Positions 25,512-34,947 of a stretch of DNA of 64,000 nucleotides are shown one piece after another. Numbering within the stretch: position 1 is the first letter of the stretch; every line of letters begins with the position of its first letter. Below the pieces are notes generated by a model that was given only the letters and a program-made list of their open reading frames with translations, made no database searches and was not told the DNA's origin. The position numbers were made by a program, and so were the translations under genes. Origin of the DNA: CBDFNN01 sp965250215 (GTDB lineage Bacteria > Bacteroidota > Rhodothermia > Rhodothermales > DATKEJ01); the NCBI GenBank assembly GCA_965250215.1, contig CBDFNN010000004.1, forward strand, positions 1,488,001 to 1,552,000. The letters are read 5' to 3'.

Positions 25512-28457
25512 TTAAAACGGTACTGCAGTCCGAACTCGGTAGTACCAATCGGGGTCTGGTGAAGAACCACGATTTAAAGGCCATCCCACTCCGCCCGCAT
25601 GACTTATCTCAAAACCTCCAAGGTTTAGTGCGTTTTTCAATTCGAAGCCACCTCCAATTTGAGAGATCTTGTTGCTACGATTTTCGCTTTGCCAAATTTG
25701 ACCGGCATCGACAAAAGCACTGATAGTCGCAGCTCCAAGCCCTAAAGTTCCTAGAACATTTGTTTGGAGCGAATTGGCAAAAGGAATTCTTAGCTCCGCC
25801 GACGCAAAGAACACTCGATCACCAAAAGAGTAGCGACGAAAGCCCCGAACACGATCTGAACGACCTCCAAAGAAAATAAACTGGTCGCCAGATGGGTTGA
25901 TGTTGGCAAAGTCGTATTTGTTCAAATAGAGGAAATCTTGGGCAAAAGTTTTGCCAAACTGAGCTCTTGCTCGTCCATAGAGATAGAGTCTAGTTTTTCC
26001 CACAAGAGAAAGGATGTTGTAGATCGAAGCCTCCGGTCGCAAGTAGCCTTTTGAAACACCAAAGCCCGATGGAGCACCGGCAATTTTTATTTGAACACCT
26101 CGGCCAAAGAGCGGATGGATCAGATTATTACGCCAAGGTTTTTGTTGTCTCCATTTGGCTCGAAATTGAAAATCTAGCAATTTCCCGGTTTCAGGCTCAG
26201 GGAAGTCCTGGTCAAGCTCACCGAGATCGTCTCTATTGAGAGGGTCCGCCGAGTATGCCCTAATTCGAATTCCCCAATTTGCGATGTCCCAAATCCGCGC
26301 TCCCATTTCAATCGGCCAAGTTGCGAATAGCTCAGCACCAGTGTAGCGTTCAAGCAAAATACCATCACCATATGTCCGGCCCGTTGACGGTATTCTATAA
26401 ATGTTGAAAAGAAGAGTTGGGTCGAAGACACGATTGAGATAGGACAAATTGAAACTCGATCTGCTTGAAAATTTGGCTGCTGATACTACAGACCACAATC
26501 CGATAGAATGTTTTCCGAGTGGATCCGACCATGTCCCCAATCCTGCAAAGCCATAGTCGTTAGAGAAGTCGGTATACGGAAACGCCACTCCTATCGCCTT
26601 CGTAATGTTCTTAATGGCTTTGTGAGAGTAGCGGTCTTGTATTAGGTCCTCTCGCACCCTTGTTTTCCCAGTAATCTTTAATCTCGGAGAGTGACGAGTC
26701 CAACTAGAATAGACTTTAGGTACCGTGCTTACAATCTCATCAGACCGAGTCTCTGCAGCAATTCTATATATACCGTCTCGTTGTTTGGAGCTTGTTACCT
26801 TGAGAAGAAGTGAACCTTTTTCGAAAGTCGAGTCGGGTGGAATCCAATCTAATATCTCAGCCCCGTTTTGTAGATGAGTTACCCTTTCGACTTTATTTAT
26901 AGATGCGTCCTCAACAGCGGTGACAAATACGTTTGGGATATTATCCTTGTGTCCGGTAAGGAATAGAAGTGAGGAGTCTTCGCTCCAAGATGGGTCCTTA
27001 TAAGTGGATTCGTCAGAAAGGACCGTTCTGACTTTTCCGTTAGAAAGATCCAAAATCCCGATCTTCCTTTCTGATTCCTTGCTAAATAACTCAAAGGCGA
27101 TTTGCTTTCCATTCGGAGACCAGCTCGGCGATAGAACCTGAGTGTCGCCTACAAAATGAGTGATCAGCTTCTCATCTCCTGTATCGAAATCATATTCGGC
27201 TATGTTGGCCGTCATTCCGTCAGCAACAACATATACAAGTCTATCTTGGATAGGAGAGTAGCTTGGGAAAGATGCTCGTCGGTTTCTAGTTATTCGTTTC
27301 CTTTCGGCGGTCAGGATGTTGTAATAGAAAACGTCGTTTATTAATGAGCCTTTGGGTCCTCGAACTGTTGAAAAGTAGGCGATTTTGTCGCTGTCTTTGC
27401 TCCAAGATATTTGGTCACCAAAAGCAGCATCGTGTAGTCTTTGGACTTTTTCATTTCCGCCAGTATTGGGAATCAGAACCAACTGCCTAATGGGTTCGTC
27501 GATTGACTTCACGAATATACCTGCGTAATTAAGGCCGTCAGGACTAACCTTTAGATCTTGGATGTATTGATCGGAAATCGGGAAAGGGACAGAACTCAAG
27601 CTGTCCATGGTTTGAAGCTGTGCAGCTACGGAATTGTAGTAGATGTTCGTATGCCGTCGCCAGTCTTGGTAAAACTCACGATAGCTTTTGCCAGTCGCCT
27701 CCTTCATGGCGGAATAAAAGTCGTGATATTTCACAAGGCCAAAGAGACTTGTGGATCGATGTGCAAAAAGATTAACAAGAGAACTATCTCCAAACTGGTC
27801 GGCGAAATATCGTAGTTGGGAATTTCCTACTGCATACAAAAGCCTGCCATTCCAAATTGACTGACCATCGGAGAATGAGAGTCGGTCTTCGAGCACAGCC
27901 GTTCGGAGCCATTTTTCGCCTCTCGCAGCGTCCCATTTTTCAGTCTGATATTGGGCAAGCCCTTCTGTCCAAGCGCGATTTATCTGCGTCCCGAAAATGT
28001 TGCCGAGGAGTCCGATATTTGATCTAGTTGCTTGATAGTGAAAGATGTGGCCCAGCTCATGCGCCAAGACCTTTCTCAACCACTTCTCATTGCCTATCCA
28101 GATGTCGGCAAACTCATTGACATTTACCCATATATTTGTGAAGCCGTTGCCAATGGGAGCAGCGTATCCGTTAGCTATCTCATCTTCGTCGGAGAGAAAA
28201 ATCCGAATCTTGTCTTTAAAGCTGACCCCAAGATTTGAAGACAGGACCTCGTAAGACTCTTCCGCAACGCTTGCCGCCTCATGTTCAATTCCTGCCAAAT
28301 AGCTAGGATAGGAGATCTCGAAATGTTCGGTCTCCGCTGTTAGCCACTCAATTTCAGGATGATTGCGATCGTTGAAGATCGCAAATCCTTGTCCTGAAAT
28401 CTCTTTTCCAAAAGATAAGAGAATCAGAATTGTCAGAAGTAAATTGAGTAATCTCAC
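25512..28457 (-). CDS. Zincin protease / TolB-like propeller / Omp85-type barrel fusion protein
   Basis: This 981-residue protein has a signal peptide (residues 1-22). A zincin metalloprotease domain (Peptidase MA/gluzincin-like) follows, with HELGH at residues 133-137 and the likely third ligand Glu165 in WTEGLAQY. Residues about 290-600 form a TolB/WD40-type propeller, with repeats such as ISWSKDSDKIAYF, SPSWSPNGKQIAF and DPSWSEDSSLLFL. The C-terminal third is a surface-antigen (Omp85/D15) barrel with the loop motif SDRVRGFRRYSFG near residue 880 and a terminal TAVPF strand. It would therefore sit in the outer membrane with a periplasmic protease and propeller. Substrate and direction of action are unknown. 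It is divergent from the hydroxyacid dehydrogenase gene, 55 bases away. Confidence 0.85.
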   Translation of the reverse strand: MRLLNLLLTILILLSFGKEISGQGFAIFNDRNHPEIEWLTAETEHFEISYPSYLAGIEHEAASVAEESYEVLSSNLGVSFKDKIRIFLSDEDEIANGYAAPIGNGFTNIWVNVNEFADIWIGNEKWLRKVLAHELGHIFHYQATRSNIGLLGNIFGTQINRAWTEGLAQYQTEKWDAARGEKWLRTAVLEDRLSFSDGQSIWNGRLLYAVGNSQLRYFADQFGDSSLVNLFAHRSTSLFGLVKYHDFYSAMKEATGKSYREFYQDWRRHTNIYYNSVAAQLQTMDSLSSVPFPISDQYIQDLKVSPDGLNYAGIFVKSIDEPIRQLVLIPNTGGNEKVQRLHDAAFGDQISWSKDSDKIAYFSTVRGPKGSLINDVFYYNILTAERKRITRNRRASFPSYSPIQDRLVYVVADGMTANIAEYDFDTGDEKLITHFVGDTQVLSPSWSPNGKQIAFELFSKESERKIGILDLSNGKVRTVLSDESTYKDPSWSEDSSLLFLTGHKDNIPNVFVTAVEDASINKVERVTHLQNGAEILDWIPPDSTFEKGSLLLKVTSSKQRDGIYRIAAETRSDEIVSTVPKVYSSWTRHSPRLKITGKTRVREDLIQDRYSHKAIKNITKAIGVAFPYTDFSNDYGFAGLGTWSDPLGKHSIGLWSVVSAAKFSSRSSFNLSYLNRVFDPTLLFNIYRIPSTGRTYGDGILLERYTGAELFATWPIEMGARIWDIANWGIRIRAYSADPLNRDDLGELDQDFPEPETGKLLDFQFRAKWRQQKPWRNNLIHPLFGRGVQIKIAGAPSGFGVSKGYLRPEASIYNILSLVGKTRLYLYGRARAQFGKTFAQDFLYLNKYDFANINPSGDQFIFFGGRSDRVRGFRRYSFGDRVFFASAELRIPFANSLQTNVLGTLGLGAATISAFVDAGQIWQSENRSNKISQIGGGFELKNALNLGGFEISHAGGVGWPLNRGSSPDPDWYYRVRTAVPF

Positions 28458-28512
28458 AAACAGTTTGTCCGGTCATGAGACCGAATTAATCAAAGAGAAT
28501 TAGGCTTAAAAA

Positions 28513-29391
28513 ATGAAGACAAAGGAGCAACAAATAGGATTTATTGGGACCGGTGTTATGGGAGCACCAATGGCTGGACACATACTAAGTCATGGCTATA
28601 AGGTACTCGTCTATAATAGAACAAAATCAAAGAGTGATCAGCTTGTTTCCAATGGTGCTACTTGGGCTGATCCCGTTCAAATTGCTAAGAAGTGCAACAT
28701 CATTTTTACGATGCTCGGAGCTCCAGGAGACGTCGAGCAAATTTACTTCGGGCCAGAGGGATTATTGGAAAATGCGATGGCCGAAACTCGATTTTGTGAT
28801 TTTACAACGTCCTCTCCAGAATTAGCGGCCAGGATTCAAGAAGAGGCAAAATCGAATTTGATGGAATCACTAGATGCTCCTGTATCAGGTGGAGATGTTG
28901 GCGCACAAGACGCTGTTTTATCTATTATGTGTGGGGGCATGAAATCTACCTTCGAAGAGCTTCTTCCCATCCTGAATTTGATGGGGAAGAATATTGTATA
29001 TCAAGGTCCAGCCGGTTCTGGCCAGCATACCAAAATGTGCAATCAAATAACGATTGCTAGCGCCATGATGGGAATTTGTGAAGCCATGGTTTACGCCAAA
29101 AAAAGCGGTTTGAACCCTGATACCGTTTTGAAGTCTATACAATCAGGCGCGGCAGGTTCATGGGCACTAACCAACCTCGCCCCAAGGATCTTAAGGGACG
29201 ATTTCGAGGCAGGATTCTATGTGGAACACTTCATCAAGGACATGGATATAGCCATCAAAGAATCGAAGAGATTAGGTGTATCAGTTCCTGGACTCGAATC
29301 CGCTCGAGATCTCTACGACAAGGTCCGGTCTATGGGCCTTGGAAGAAAGGGGACTCAAGCTTTGTACCTCGCCTATGTGTCGATGAATTAA
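28513..29391 (+). CDS. NAD(P)-dependent beta-hydroxyacid dehydrogenase (3-hydroxyisobutyrate dehydrogenase family)
   Basis: This 292-residue enzyme has the N-terminal signature FIGTGVMGAPMAGH (near residues 10-23), the substrate-site segment DAPVSGGDVGA near residue 118, and the catalytic Lys in GSGQHTKMCNQ near residue 171. This is the full set for the 3-hydroxyisobutyrate/tartronate semialdehyde reductase family, which interconverts beta-hydroxyacids and semialdehydes. The exact substrate cannot be read from sequence. It lies 50 bases upstream of a thiolase gene on the same strand, so a role in branched-chain or short acyl-CoA metabolism is a plausible inference. Confidence 0.93.
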   Translation: MKTKEQQIGFIGTGVMGAPMAGHILSHGYKVLVYNRTKSKSDQLVSNGATWADPVQIAKKCNIIFTMLGAPGDVEQIYFGPEGLLENAMAETRFCDFTTSSPELAARIQEEAKSNLMESLDAPVSGGDVGAQDAVLSIMCGGMKSTFEELLPILNLMGKNIVYQGPAGSGQHTKMCNQITIASAMMGICEAMVYAKKSGLNPDTVLKSIQSGAAGSWALTNLAPRILRDDFEAGFYVEHFIKDMDIAIKESKRLGVSVPGLESARDLYDKVRSMGLGRKGTQALYLAYVSMN

Positions 29392-29441
29392 TGCCTTTCA
29401 AAATTACCGCATTGTGACTCGCGGCTATCCAGCAGAAATAA

Positions 29442-30620
29442 ATGCAAGAAGTTTTTATCGTTTCAGCAGCAAGAACTCCCATTGGGAGATTCGGTGGTTC
29501 ATTATCCAAAATGTCTCCTGCTGATCTAGGTGCAGTTGCCATAAGAGGAAGTCTAGAGAAGGGAGGGGTCGATGGCTCATCTCTTGATCACTATGTCATG
29601 GGAAACGTATTGGGTGCCGGCCACGGACAGCTTATTGCTCGTCAGAGTGCCATAAAGGCTGATGTACCAGACTCTGTAGATGGATATACCGTCGACATGG
29701 TTTGTTCATCTGGAATGATGGCGACGATGAATGGCGCAAACTCTATCAAGGCTGGGGAGGCAGACTTGATAGTTACTGGTGGGACCGAATCCATGTCTCA
29801 GACAGGTTTCTATTTATCTCATCGGGCGAGATGGGGCTACAAATTCCTTTTGGGTCGACCCGAAGGTCTCGTTGATCTACTTCTCTATGATGGATTGACG
29901 GATCCTTTTACAGATGAAGCGATGGGAGTTCAGACGGAGCGCCTCGCGAAAGAACATGGCATAACTCGTGAGGAGCTAGATGCCGTTGCCTTGGAATCTC
30001 AATTGAGATCAGCTAAGGCCACCGAATTAGGAAGTTTTTCTGAGACAATTATTCCCGTCGCCTTAAAAGATGGGGAGCTAAGTGCAGACGAAGGTATTCG
30101 CACAGATACGACCATGGAGTCTCTCTCGAAACTTCGGCCTGCTTTTGACAAAGAAGGAGTCTTGACAGCTGCGAATTCCAGCCAGATAAGTGATGGGGCG
30201 GCTGCACTACTTCTAGCGAGCAAAAAGGCTGTTGATGAGCACGGACTTAAACCAATAGCCAGGATCCTTGGTCACTCAATTTCAGCCGGCGAGTCTTGGA
30301 GATTTCCAGAAGCTCCGATACCGGCCGTCAAAAAGCTGGTCGAAAAACTAGATCTTGAACTTACTGATTTCGACCTCTTCGAGAACAACGAGGCCTTCGC
30401 CATAAACAACATTCTTTTCGAGAAAATGCTCGGGGTCGGTCAAGAACGCTTGAATGTTCTTGGTGGAGCCATCGCCATGGGGCATCCAATTGGAGCTTCC
30501 GGCGCTCGTATCATAGTTACATTGATTAACGCACTAAGATTGAATGATAAGAAGCATGGATTGGCTTCCATATGTCATGGAACCGGCGGTGGAACAGCAA
30601 TAGCTCTCGAGATGCTCTAA
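29442..30620 (+). CDS. Acetyl-CoA C-acyltransferase (thiolase)
   Basis: This 392-residue protein is a type II thiolase. The acylated Cys88 is in DMVCSSGMMA. NEAFA near residue 315 and the His of MGHPIGASGAR near residue 347 complete the active site together with the C-terminal Cys in SICHGTGGG, where the usual CxGGGxG reads CHGTGGG. It condenses or cleaves acetoacetyl-CoA or longer 3-ketoacyl-CoA. It follows the hydroxyacid dehydrogenase gene and is likely co-transcribed with it. Confidence 0.94.
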   Translation: MQEVFIVSAARTPIGRFGGSLSKMSPADLGAVAIRGSLEKGGVDGSSLDHYVMGNVLGAGHGQLIARQSAIKADVPDSVDGYTVDMVCSSGMMATMNGANSIKAGEADLIVTGGTESMSQTGFYLSHRARWGYKFLLGRPEGLVDLLLYDGLTDPFTDEAMGVQTERLAKEHGITREELDAVALESQLRSAKATELGSFSETIIPVALKDGELSADEGIRTDTTMESLSKLRPAFDKEGVLTAANSSQISDGAAALLLASKKAVDEHGLKPIARILGHSISAGESWRFPEAPIPAVKKLVEKLDLELTDFDLFENNEAFAINNILFEKMLGVGQERLNVLGGAIAMGHPIGASGARIIVTLINALRLNDKKHGLASICHGTGGGTAIALEML

Positions 30621-30640
30621 ACTGCTCTGAATAAGCAGTT
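30620..30640. repeat. Inverted repeat just after the thiolase gene
   Basis: A perfect seven-base stem (AACTGCT/AGCAGTT) with a seven-base loop begins at the last base of the thiolase stop codon. It is followed by AAAAAATAAT rather than a T run, so it is not a classical terminator. It could be an RNA-stability element or an operator for the response regulator downstream. Confidence 0.4.
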
Positions 30641-30662
30641 AAAAAATAATCAGCTATAATTA

Positions 30663-30691
30663 TTGACTGGATTCCATGTTAGTAGTATATT
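30663..30691 (+). promoter_or_regulatory. Putative promoter of the response-regulator gene
   Basis: TTGACT and TATATT hexamers are separated by exactly 17 bases, starting 83 bases before the response-regulator ATG. This is close to the general bacterial -35/-10 consensus; Bacteroidota housekeeping promoters usually differ (TTTG and TAnnTTTG), so the assignment is tentative. Confidence 0.4.
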
Positions 30692-30745
30692 GGCGTAAGG
30701 GCGGAGGCGTTCCGAATCATGCGTTAAGACCTAGTCAGGAGGCAA

Positions 30746-31129
30746 ATGACAGGGCGATTATTAATAGTTGAAGACGATCTGGGTATTCGATACATCGTTA
30801 CCAGACTGTTGCGAGGGGAAGCAACGGTTGTTGGTGTTGAGGGATTCTCCTCTGCTCTTTCTTTAGATAATCTAGATTCCTTCGATCTTTTTTTGCTTGA
30901 TATTGACTTGCAGGAAAACAAAGATGGCATTGATCTATTGCGCCAACTGAGAATTCACGAGAGCTATAAAGGCCAACCCATTGTGGCTTTCACGGGAACG
31001 GTACGGAGGGGTGGCAGAAAGAAATTCTTGGATCTAGGTTTCGATGATTATCTGCCAAAGCCATTCACCAAAGGCCAGTTGATCTATCTGGTTCGAAAGC
31101 ACTTGACGAGAAAACAGATGGCGGCCTAG
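30746..31129 (+). CDS. Stand-alone response regulator receiver protein (CheY-like)
   Basis: This 127-residue protein is a single receiver domain with no output domain. The acidic pocket is ED-D near residues 9-11, the phosphoacceptor is Asp52 in LLDID, the switch Thr is T83 in AFTGT, and the conserved Lys is K105 in YLPKPF. It would relay a signal by protein contact. No histidine kinase lies nearby, so the partner is unknown. An AGGAGG sequence stands three bases before the ATG; spacing is short but this is one of the few such sites in the window. Confidence 0.92.
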   Translation: MTGRLLIVEDDLGIRYIVTRLLRGEATVVGVEGFSSALSLDNLDSFDLFLLDIDLQENKDGIDLLRQLRIHESYKGQPIVAFTGTVRRGGRKKFLDLGFDDYLPKPFTKGQLIYLVRKHLTRKQMAA

Positions 31130-31468
31130 CTTAATGAGTTGGCATAGCCAAACGCGTTTCACTATCATCTGTATTTTGGCGCAAACTTCGGAAAAATACT
31201 CCACTCTTTATATCTTCCACAGCTAATTATTGTCTGCAATTGGAGCCTTGCTTAGACGGTATCTTCAGGAATTCTCAGATTGGATCGTGAGTATCCCTAG
31301 ATCAAAGAAATAGCCTAGGTCAAAGGCATCTCTTTTCAGGCGAATAAATAACTCGCAATCGGAAAAAGGTCAATTCCACCTTGGAGTTGACCTTTTTCTG
31401 AACTAGGAGGTTATGTGGCGACATTCAGTGTGTCTTTAATAGCTGTTGACGACTAGAACCAGTCCAAA
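31130..31468. other. 339-base gap between the response regulator and obgE
   Basis: The gap contains the strong terminator at 31361-31398 and little else. An AGGAGG followed at two bases by an eight-codon frame (31413-31439) is too tightly spaced to be a good leader peptide. No RNA gene signature was seen. Confidence 0.5.
31361..31398. terminator. Strong intrinsic terminator upstream of obgE
   Basis: An eleven-base perfect stem (AAAAAGGTCAA with TTGACCTTTTT) continues after one mismatch with TCC/GGA. The A run and T run on the two sides make it potentially bidirectional. It would end the response-regulator transcript and isolate the obgE operon. Confidence 0.85.
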
Positions 31469-32473
31469 ATGAAATTTGTTGATTACGTAACGATTACCGT
31501 CCGAAGTGGAAACGGAGGAGCAGGAAGTATCGCCTTTCAAAGAGACAAGACGGGCATGGGTGGTCCCTGGGGAGGAGACGGAGGACATGGCGGAAGTGTA
31601 AGAATGACCGCCCGAAAGAATCTGTATACCCTCTTGGATCTTCGTTATAATCGCCACCACTTTGCTGAAGACGGTGGTAAAGGTGGCATCAACAATCGAA
31701 CAGGTAAGAGTGCTGAAGACATTACGCTTTTTGTCCCGCCTGGTACGATTGCTAAAGACCGTGAGACCGGAGCGCGGCTAGGGGAGGTCATCAACGATGG
31801 GGACGTATTTGTATTAGCAAAAGGAGGAATGGGTGGAAAAGGAAATTCCTTTTTCAAGTCTTCTACTCAGCAAACTCCTCAGTATGCGCAACCGGGTATT
31901 GAGGGGAAAGAGAAAGAATTAATACTTGAACTTAAACTTCTTGCCGATGTGGGCTTGGTCGGATTTCCAAATGCAGGAAAAAGCACTCTCATTTCCGTCG
32001 TTTCGGCAGCGAAACCGAAAATCGCAGACTATCCATTTACGACTTTAGCTCCCCAGCTAGGTATTGTGCCTTGTACTAAATATCGATCTTTTTCGATTGC
32101 TGACATCCCTGGAATAATTGAAGGAGCTTCTGATGGCAAAGGACTTGGAATTCAGTTTCTAAAGCACATTGAGAGAAACGCAGTCTTGCTATATGTCATT
32201 CCGATCACCGACGAAGATCCTGTCGGCTCTTTTAAGATTCTTTCAAAAGAACTTGAGCAGTTCAACAAGGAGCTTCTCTACAAACCAGTTTGTATCGCTC
32301 TTAGTAAGATTGATCTCATGCCGAAGGATGAAGTGAAGGAGCGAGTAAAAGAGGTCTCCAAAGAATTGAAAGAGTTTGGACCTGTTCTACCGATTTCATC
32401 TGTTGCCCAGATGGGTATCGAAGATCTGAAATCTAGACTACTAAACATGGTCGACGATAATAGATCTGAATGA
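31469..32473 (+). CDS. obgE: GTPase Obg/CgtA
   Basis: This 334-residue protein has the glycine-rich OBG domain at residues 1-158 (MKFVDYVTITVRSGNGGAGS, FVPPGTI), then the GTPase domain with G1 GFPNAGKS near residue 165, DIPGIIEGA (G3) and SKIDL (G4). Obg GTPases bind the 50S subunit and link ribosome assembly to growth and stress. The C-terminal OCT extension of some orthologues is absent, which is common. The stop overlaps the dprA start by four bases. Confidence 0.97.
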   Translation: MKFVDYVTITVRSGNGGAGSIAFQRDKTGMGGPWGGDGGHGGSVRMTARKNLYTLLDLRYNRHHFAEDGGKGGINNRTGKSAEDITLFVPPGTIAKDRETGARLGEVINDGDVFVLAKGGMGGKGNSFFKSSTQQTPQYAQPGIEGKEKELILELKLLADVGLVGFPNAGKSTLISVVSAAKPKIADYPFTTLAPQLGIVPCTKYRSFSIADIPGIIEGASDGKGLGIQFLKHIERNAVLLYVIPITDEDPVGSFKILSKELEQFNKELLYKPVCIALSKIDLMPKDEVKERVKEVSKELKEFGPVLPISSVAQMGIEDLKSRLLNMVDDNRSE

Positions 32474-33618
32474 TAGTCTATGAACCAAGTAAGAGCTACT
32501 CGAGGTATCTGACCCAGGAAGATCGCTATCTCATAGCCCTTTCAATGGTTCCAGCAATTGGACCTCGAAAAAGCCATTCCTTGCTTCGCTATTTCCGAAG
32601 TGCTACGGGGCTCGCAAAGGCAAGTGTCGATCGAGTTTCCTCCGTTCCTGGTCTAGGCCCTAAAATTGCCAATTCAGTCGTCCAAGTGATGGCAAAAGCT
32701 GACGAGGTGGTCGACCAACAATTTAGACTCGCTGAGAAATGTCAGGCCAAACTGGTGAGACTCGGGGATCAACACTACCCTGGACGTCTGGCCGATACAT
32801 TCGACCCACCAGGTTTTTTGTGGGTCCGTGGAGATTTAGCGGCGCTGCGGACAATTTCAATGGCAGTAGTTGGCACGCGACATGCCTCCGAGTATGGCAG
32901 AAGAATGAGCCTGAAGTTTGCCAAAGACTTAGTTCGATTTGGCTACACTATCGTTAGTGGATTAGCATATGGAATTGACACGGAAGCCCATCGAGGAGCC
33001 TTGGCAGAAGGGGGGAGGACCGTTGCCATTCTCGGCTCCGGCGTTGATATCATCTATCCCTCGAGCAACCGTGAACTTGCCTCAAGAATATTGGAACGTG
33101 GATGCCTAGTTTCGGAATTCGCAATGGGTACAAAACCGGACCCGGGAAATTTTCCTAAGCGTAATAGAATAATTAGTGGAATGTCCGAAGGGACCCTAGT
33201 TGCTGAGGCCCGAGAGAAGGGAGGAGCTCTGATTACCGCGACGATGGCTTTAGATCAGAATAGAGAAGTGTTTGCCGTTCCAGGCCATGCGGATTCCAAG
33301 AAGAGTAGCGGCTCAAATGCCCTTATTCGCGATGGACATGCTAAATGTGTTTTGTCTGTTGAAGACATAATCGCTGAGTTTTCAACACTACCCGAGCAAG
33401 TCGAACTGTTCAAGAAAGAAGAAGCTGATTTATCAGATTTGAATCCATCACAGACACGAATTCTAGGTTTATTGTCTGTTGAAGGGAAGCATATCGATCA
33501 AATTGCACTGGCACTCAATATTTCAATTTCCGAGTCTCTAATTTGTCTCCTTGAGCTTGAACTCATGAATCTCGTCCGTCAGCTTCCTGGGAAAAACTTT
33601 GAGCGTGCTCCTGTTTAA
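32470..33618 (+). CDS. dprA: DNA-processing protein DprA
   Basis: This 382-residue protein has an N-terminal helix-hairpin-helix/SAM-like segment (VPGLGPKIAN near residue 62), the central Rossmann-like domain with VGTRHASEYG, SGLAYGIDTEAH, GSGVDIIYPSSN and NFPKRNRIISGMS, and a C-terminal winged helix (residues about 320-375). DprA loads RecA on incoming single-stranded DNA during transformation. Its presence allows natural competence but does not prove it. It is translationally coupled to obgE. Confidence 0.96.
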   Translation: MIVYEPSKSYSRYLTQEDRYLIALSMVPAIGPRKSHSLLRYFRSATGLAKASVDRVSSVPGLGPKIANSVVQVMAKADEVVDQQFRLAEKCQAKLVRLGDQHYPGRLADTFDPPGFLWVRGDLAALRTISMAVVGTRHASEYGRRMSLKFAKDLVRFGYTIVSGLAYGIDTEAHRGALAEGGRTVAILGSGVDIIYPSSNRELASRILERGCLVSEFAMGTKPDPGNFPKRNRIISGMSEGTLVAEAREKGGALITATMALDQNREVFAVPGHADSKKSSGSNALIRDGHAKCVLSVEDIIAEFSTLPEQVELFKKEEADLSDLNPSQTRILGLLSVEGKHIDQIALALNISISESLICLLELELMNLVRQLPGKNFERAPV

Positions 33619-33774
33619 ATGGATGGTAGATCCTTAGTTGATTATCAGGTCCAAGTATCGACTCTTGAATATCAATTGAGGTGGAAGACTTAGAGCAGTT
33701 CTTTCTTCCTGAACTACCTTGGACTATGCAAGTAGATCTTGTCTGAAATGACAAGACTATAAAGCATCCTTTCT

Positions 33775-34947
33775 ATGCCTAAGCTCGCAGCTAAGACATC
33801 TCTACTCAAGCAAAGTGGTATTCGCTCAATTACACACCTGATAAATGAGGTAGATGGAGTCAATTTGGGACAAGGTATTTGTGACATGCCTATACCTGAT
33901 CCCATTAAAAATGGTGCGATCGATGCTATCCATGCCGATAAGTCTGTTTATACTTCTTATGCCGGAATTTCTGAGCTAAGAAATTCGATATTCGACAAGG
34001 CTCGCAACTTCAATAAGCTTCCGATATCATCTCCAGAGGAAATAGTGGTTTCTGGAGGCGCCACAGGGGCTTTTGTTTGCGCCATCTTTGCGACCCTAGA
34101 AGCTGGCGATGAGGTAATTTTATTCGAACCCTTCTATGGATACCACAAAAACCTCTTAGAACTATTAGAAGTCGATATACGCTACGTACGTTTACACGGA
34201 CCTAATTTCGATGTTGATTTCGATGAATTTAGAAATGCCATGTCGTCGAAAACCAAAGCTATCATTCTAAATACGCCCTCCAATCCATGTGGAAAGGTGT
34301 GGAATAGGAAGGAGCTTGAAAAAGTTGTCGAACTTGCGGATGAGTTTGATTCCTATATCATTACTGATGAGATGTACGAGTACATGATATATGATGACCA
34401 TCAACATATTTCTCCCGCAACAATTCCAGGAGCTTGGGACAGAACCATAACAATCTCAGGATTCTCCAAAACGTACAATATGACGGGTTGGCGTCTTGGT
34501 TATACGATTGCTCCTCAAGAGATAAGCGACAAAATGGGGCTTTTGAATGATCTCTTTTTTGTCTGTGCTCCGTCTCCACTTCAGTATGGTGTAAATGCGG
34601 CATTCTCGATGCCAGATAGCTACTATTCGGATCTTCAGGCGGCCTATGATCTGAAAAGAGAGATGATTTGCCAGGCTCTTTCCACAGTTGGTTTCGACGC
34701 CCCCAAACCTCAAGGGTCTTATTATGTGCTCGCCAACTTTGAGAATCTGTCAGAGGAACGTGAAGGCTTTGGAAACGATCAGGAGGCTTGCGAGACCCTG
34801 ATCTACAAGGCTGGGGTCGGGACTATACCGGGAAAGTCCTTTTTCAATGATCCTGAAGACGGCCGATTCTATCTTCGTTTTTGTTATGCAAAAGAGGTGG
34901 ATGTTCTTCAAGATGCCTGTGACAGAATACTAAAGGCTTTTGGATGA
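33775..34947 (+). CDS. Class I/II aminotransferase (kynurenine/methionine aminotransferase-like)
   Basis: This 390-residue PLP enzyme carries VNLGQGICDMPIP near residue 30, YTSYAGISELRNSI near 60, LNTPSNPCGKVW near 164, and the PLP Lys in ISGFSKTYNMTGWRLGY near residue 228. The NLGxG..D start and overall length match the KAT/YbdL-like group rather than aspartate aminotransferase. The substrate is not determined. A six-base perfect inverted repeat (CTTGTC/GACAAG) at 33738-33755 lies just before the start and could be an operator or part of the leader. The stop overlaps the yqgE start by four bases. Confidence 0.9.
   Translation: MPKLAAKTSLLKQSGIRSITHLINEVDGVNLGQGICDMPIPDPIKNGAIDAIHADKSVYTSYAGISELRNSIFDKARNFNKLPISSPEEIVVSGGATGAFVCAIFATLEAGDEVILFEPFYGYHKNLLELLEVDIRYVRLHGPNFDVDFDEFRNAMSSKTKAIILNTPSNPCGKVWNRKELEKVVELADEFDSYIITDEMYEYMIYDDHQHISPATIPGAWDRTITISGFSKTYNMTGWRLGYTIAPQEISDKMGLLNDLFFVCAPSPLQYGVNAAFSMPDSYYSDLQAAYDLKREMICQALSTVGFDAPKPQGSYYVLANFENLSEEREGFGNDQEACETLIYKAGVGTIPGKSFFNDPEDGRFYLRFCYAKEVDVLQDACDRILKAFG

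Noticed and set aside
31405..31439. AGGAGG followed by an eight-codon frame upstream of obgE
   Set aside because: Spacing to the ATG is only two bases and the peptide has no attenuator-like codon run.
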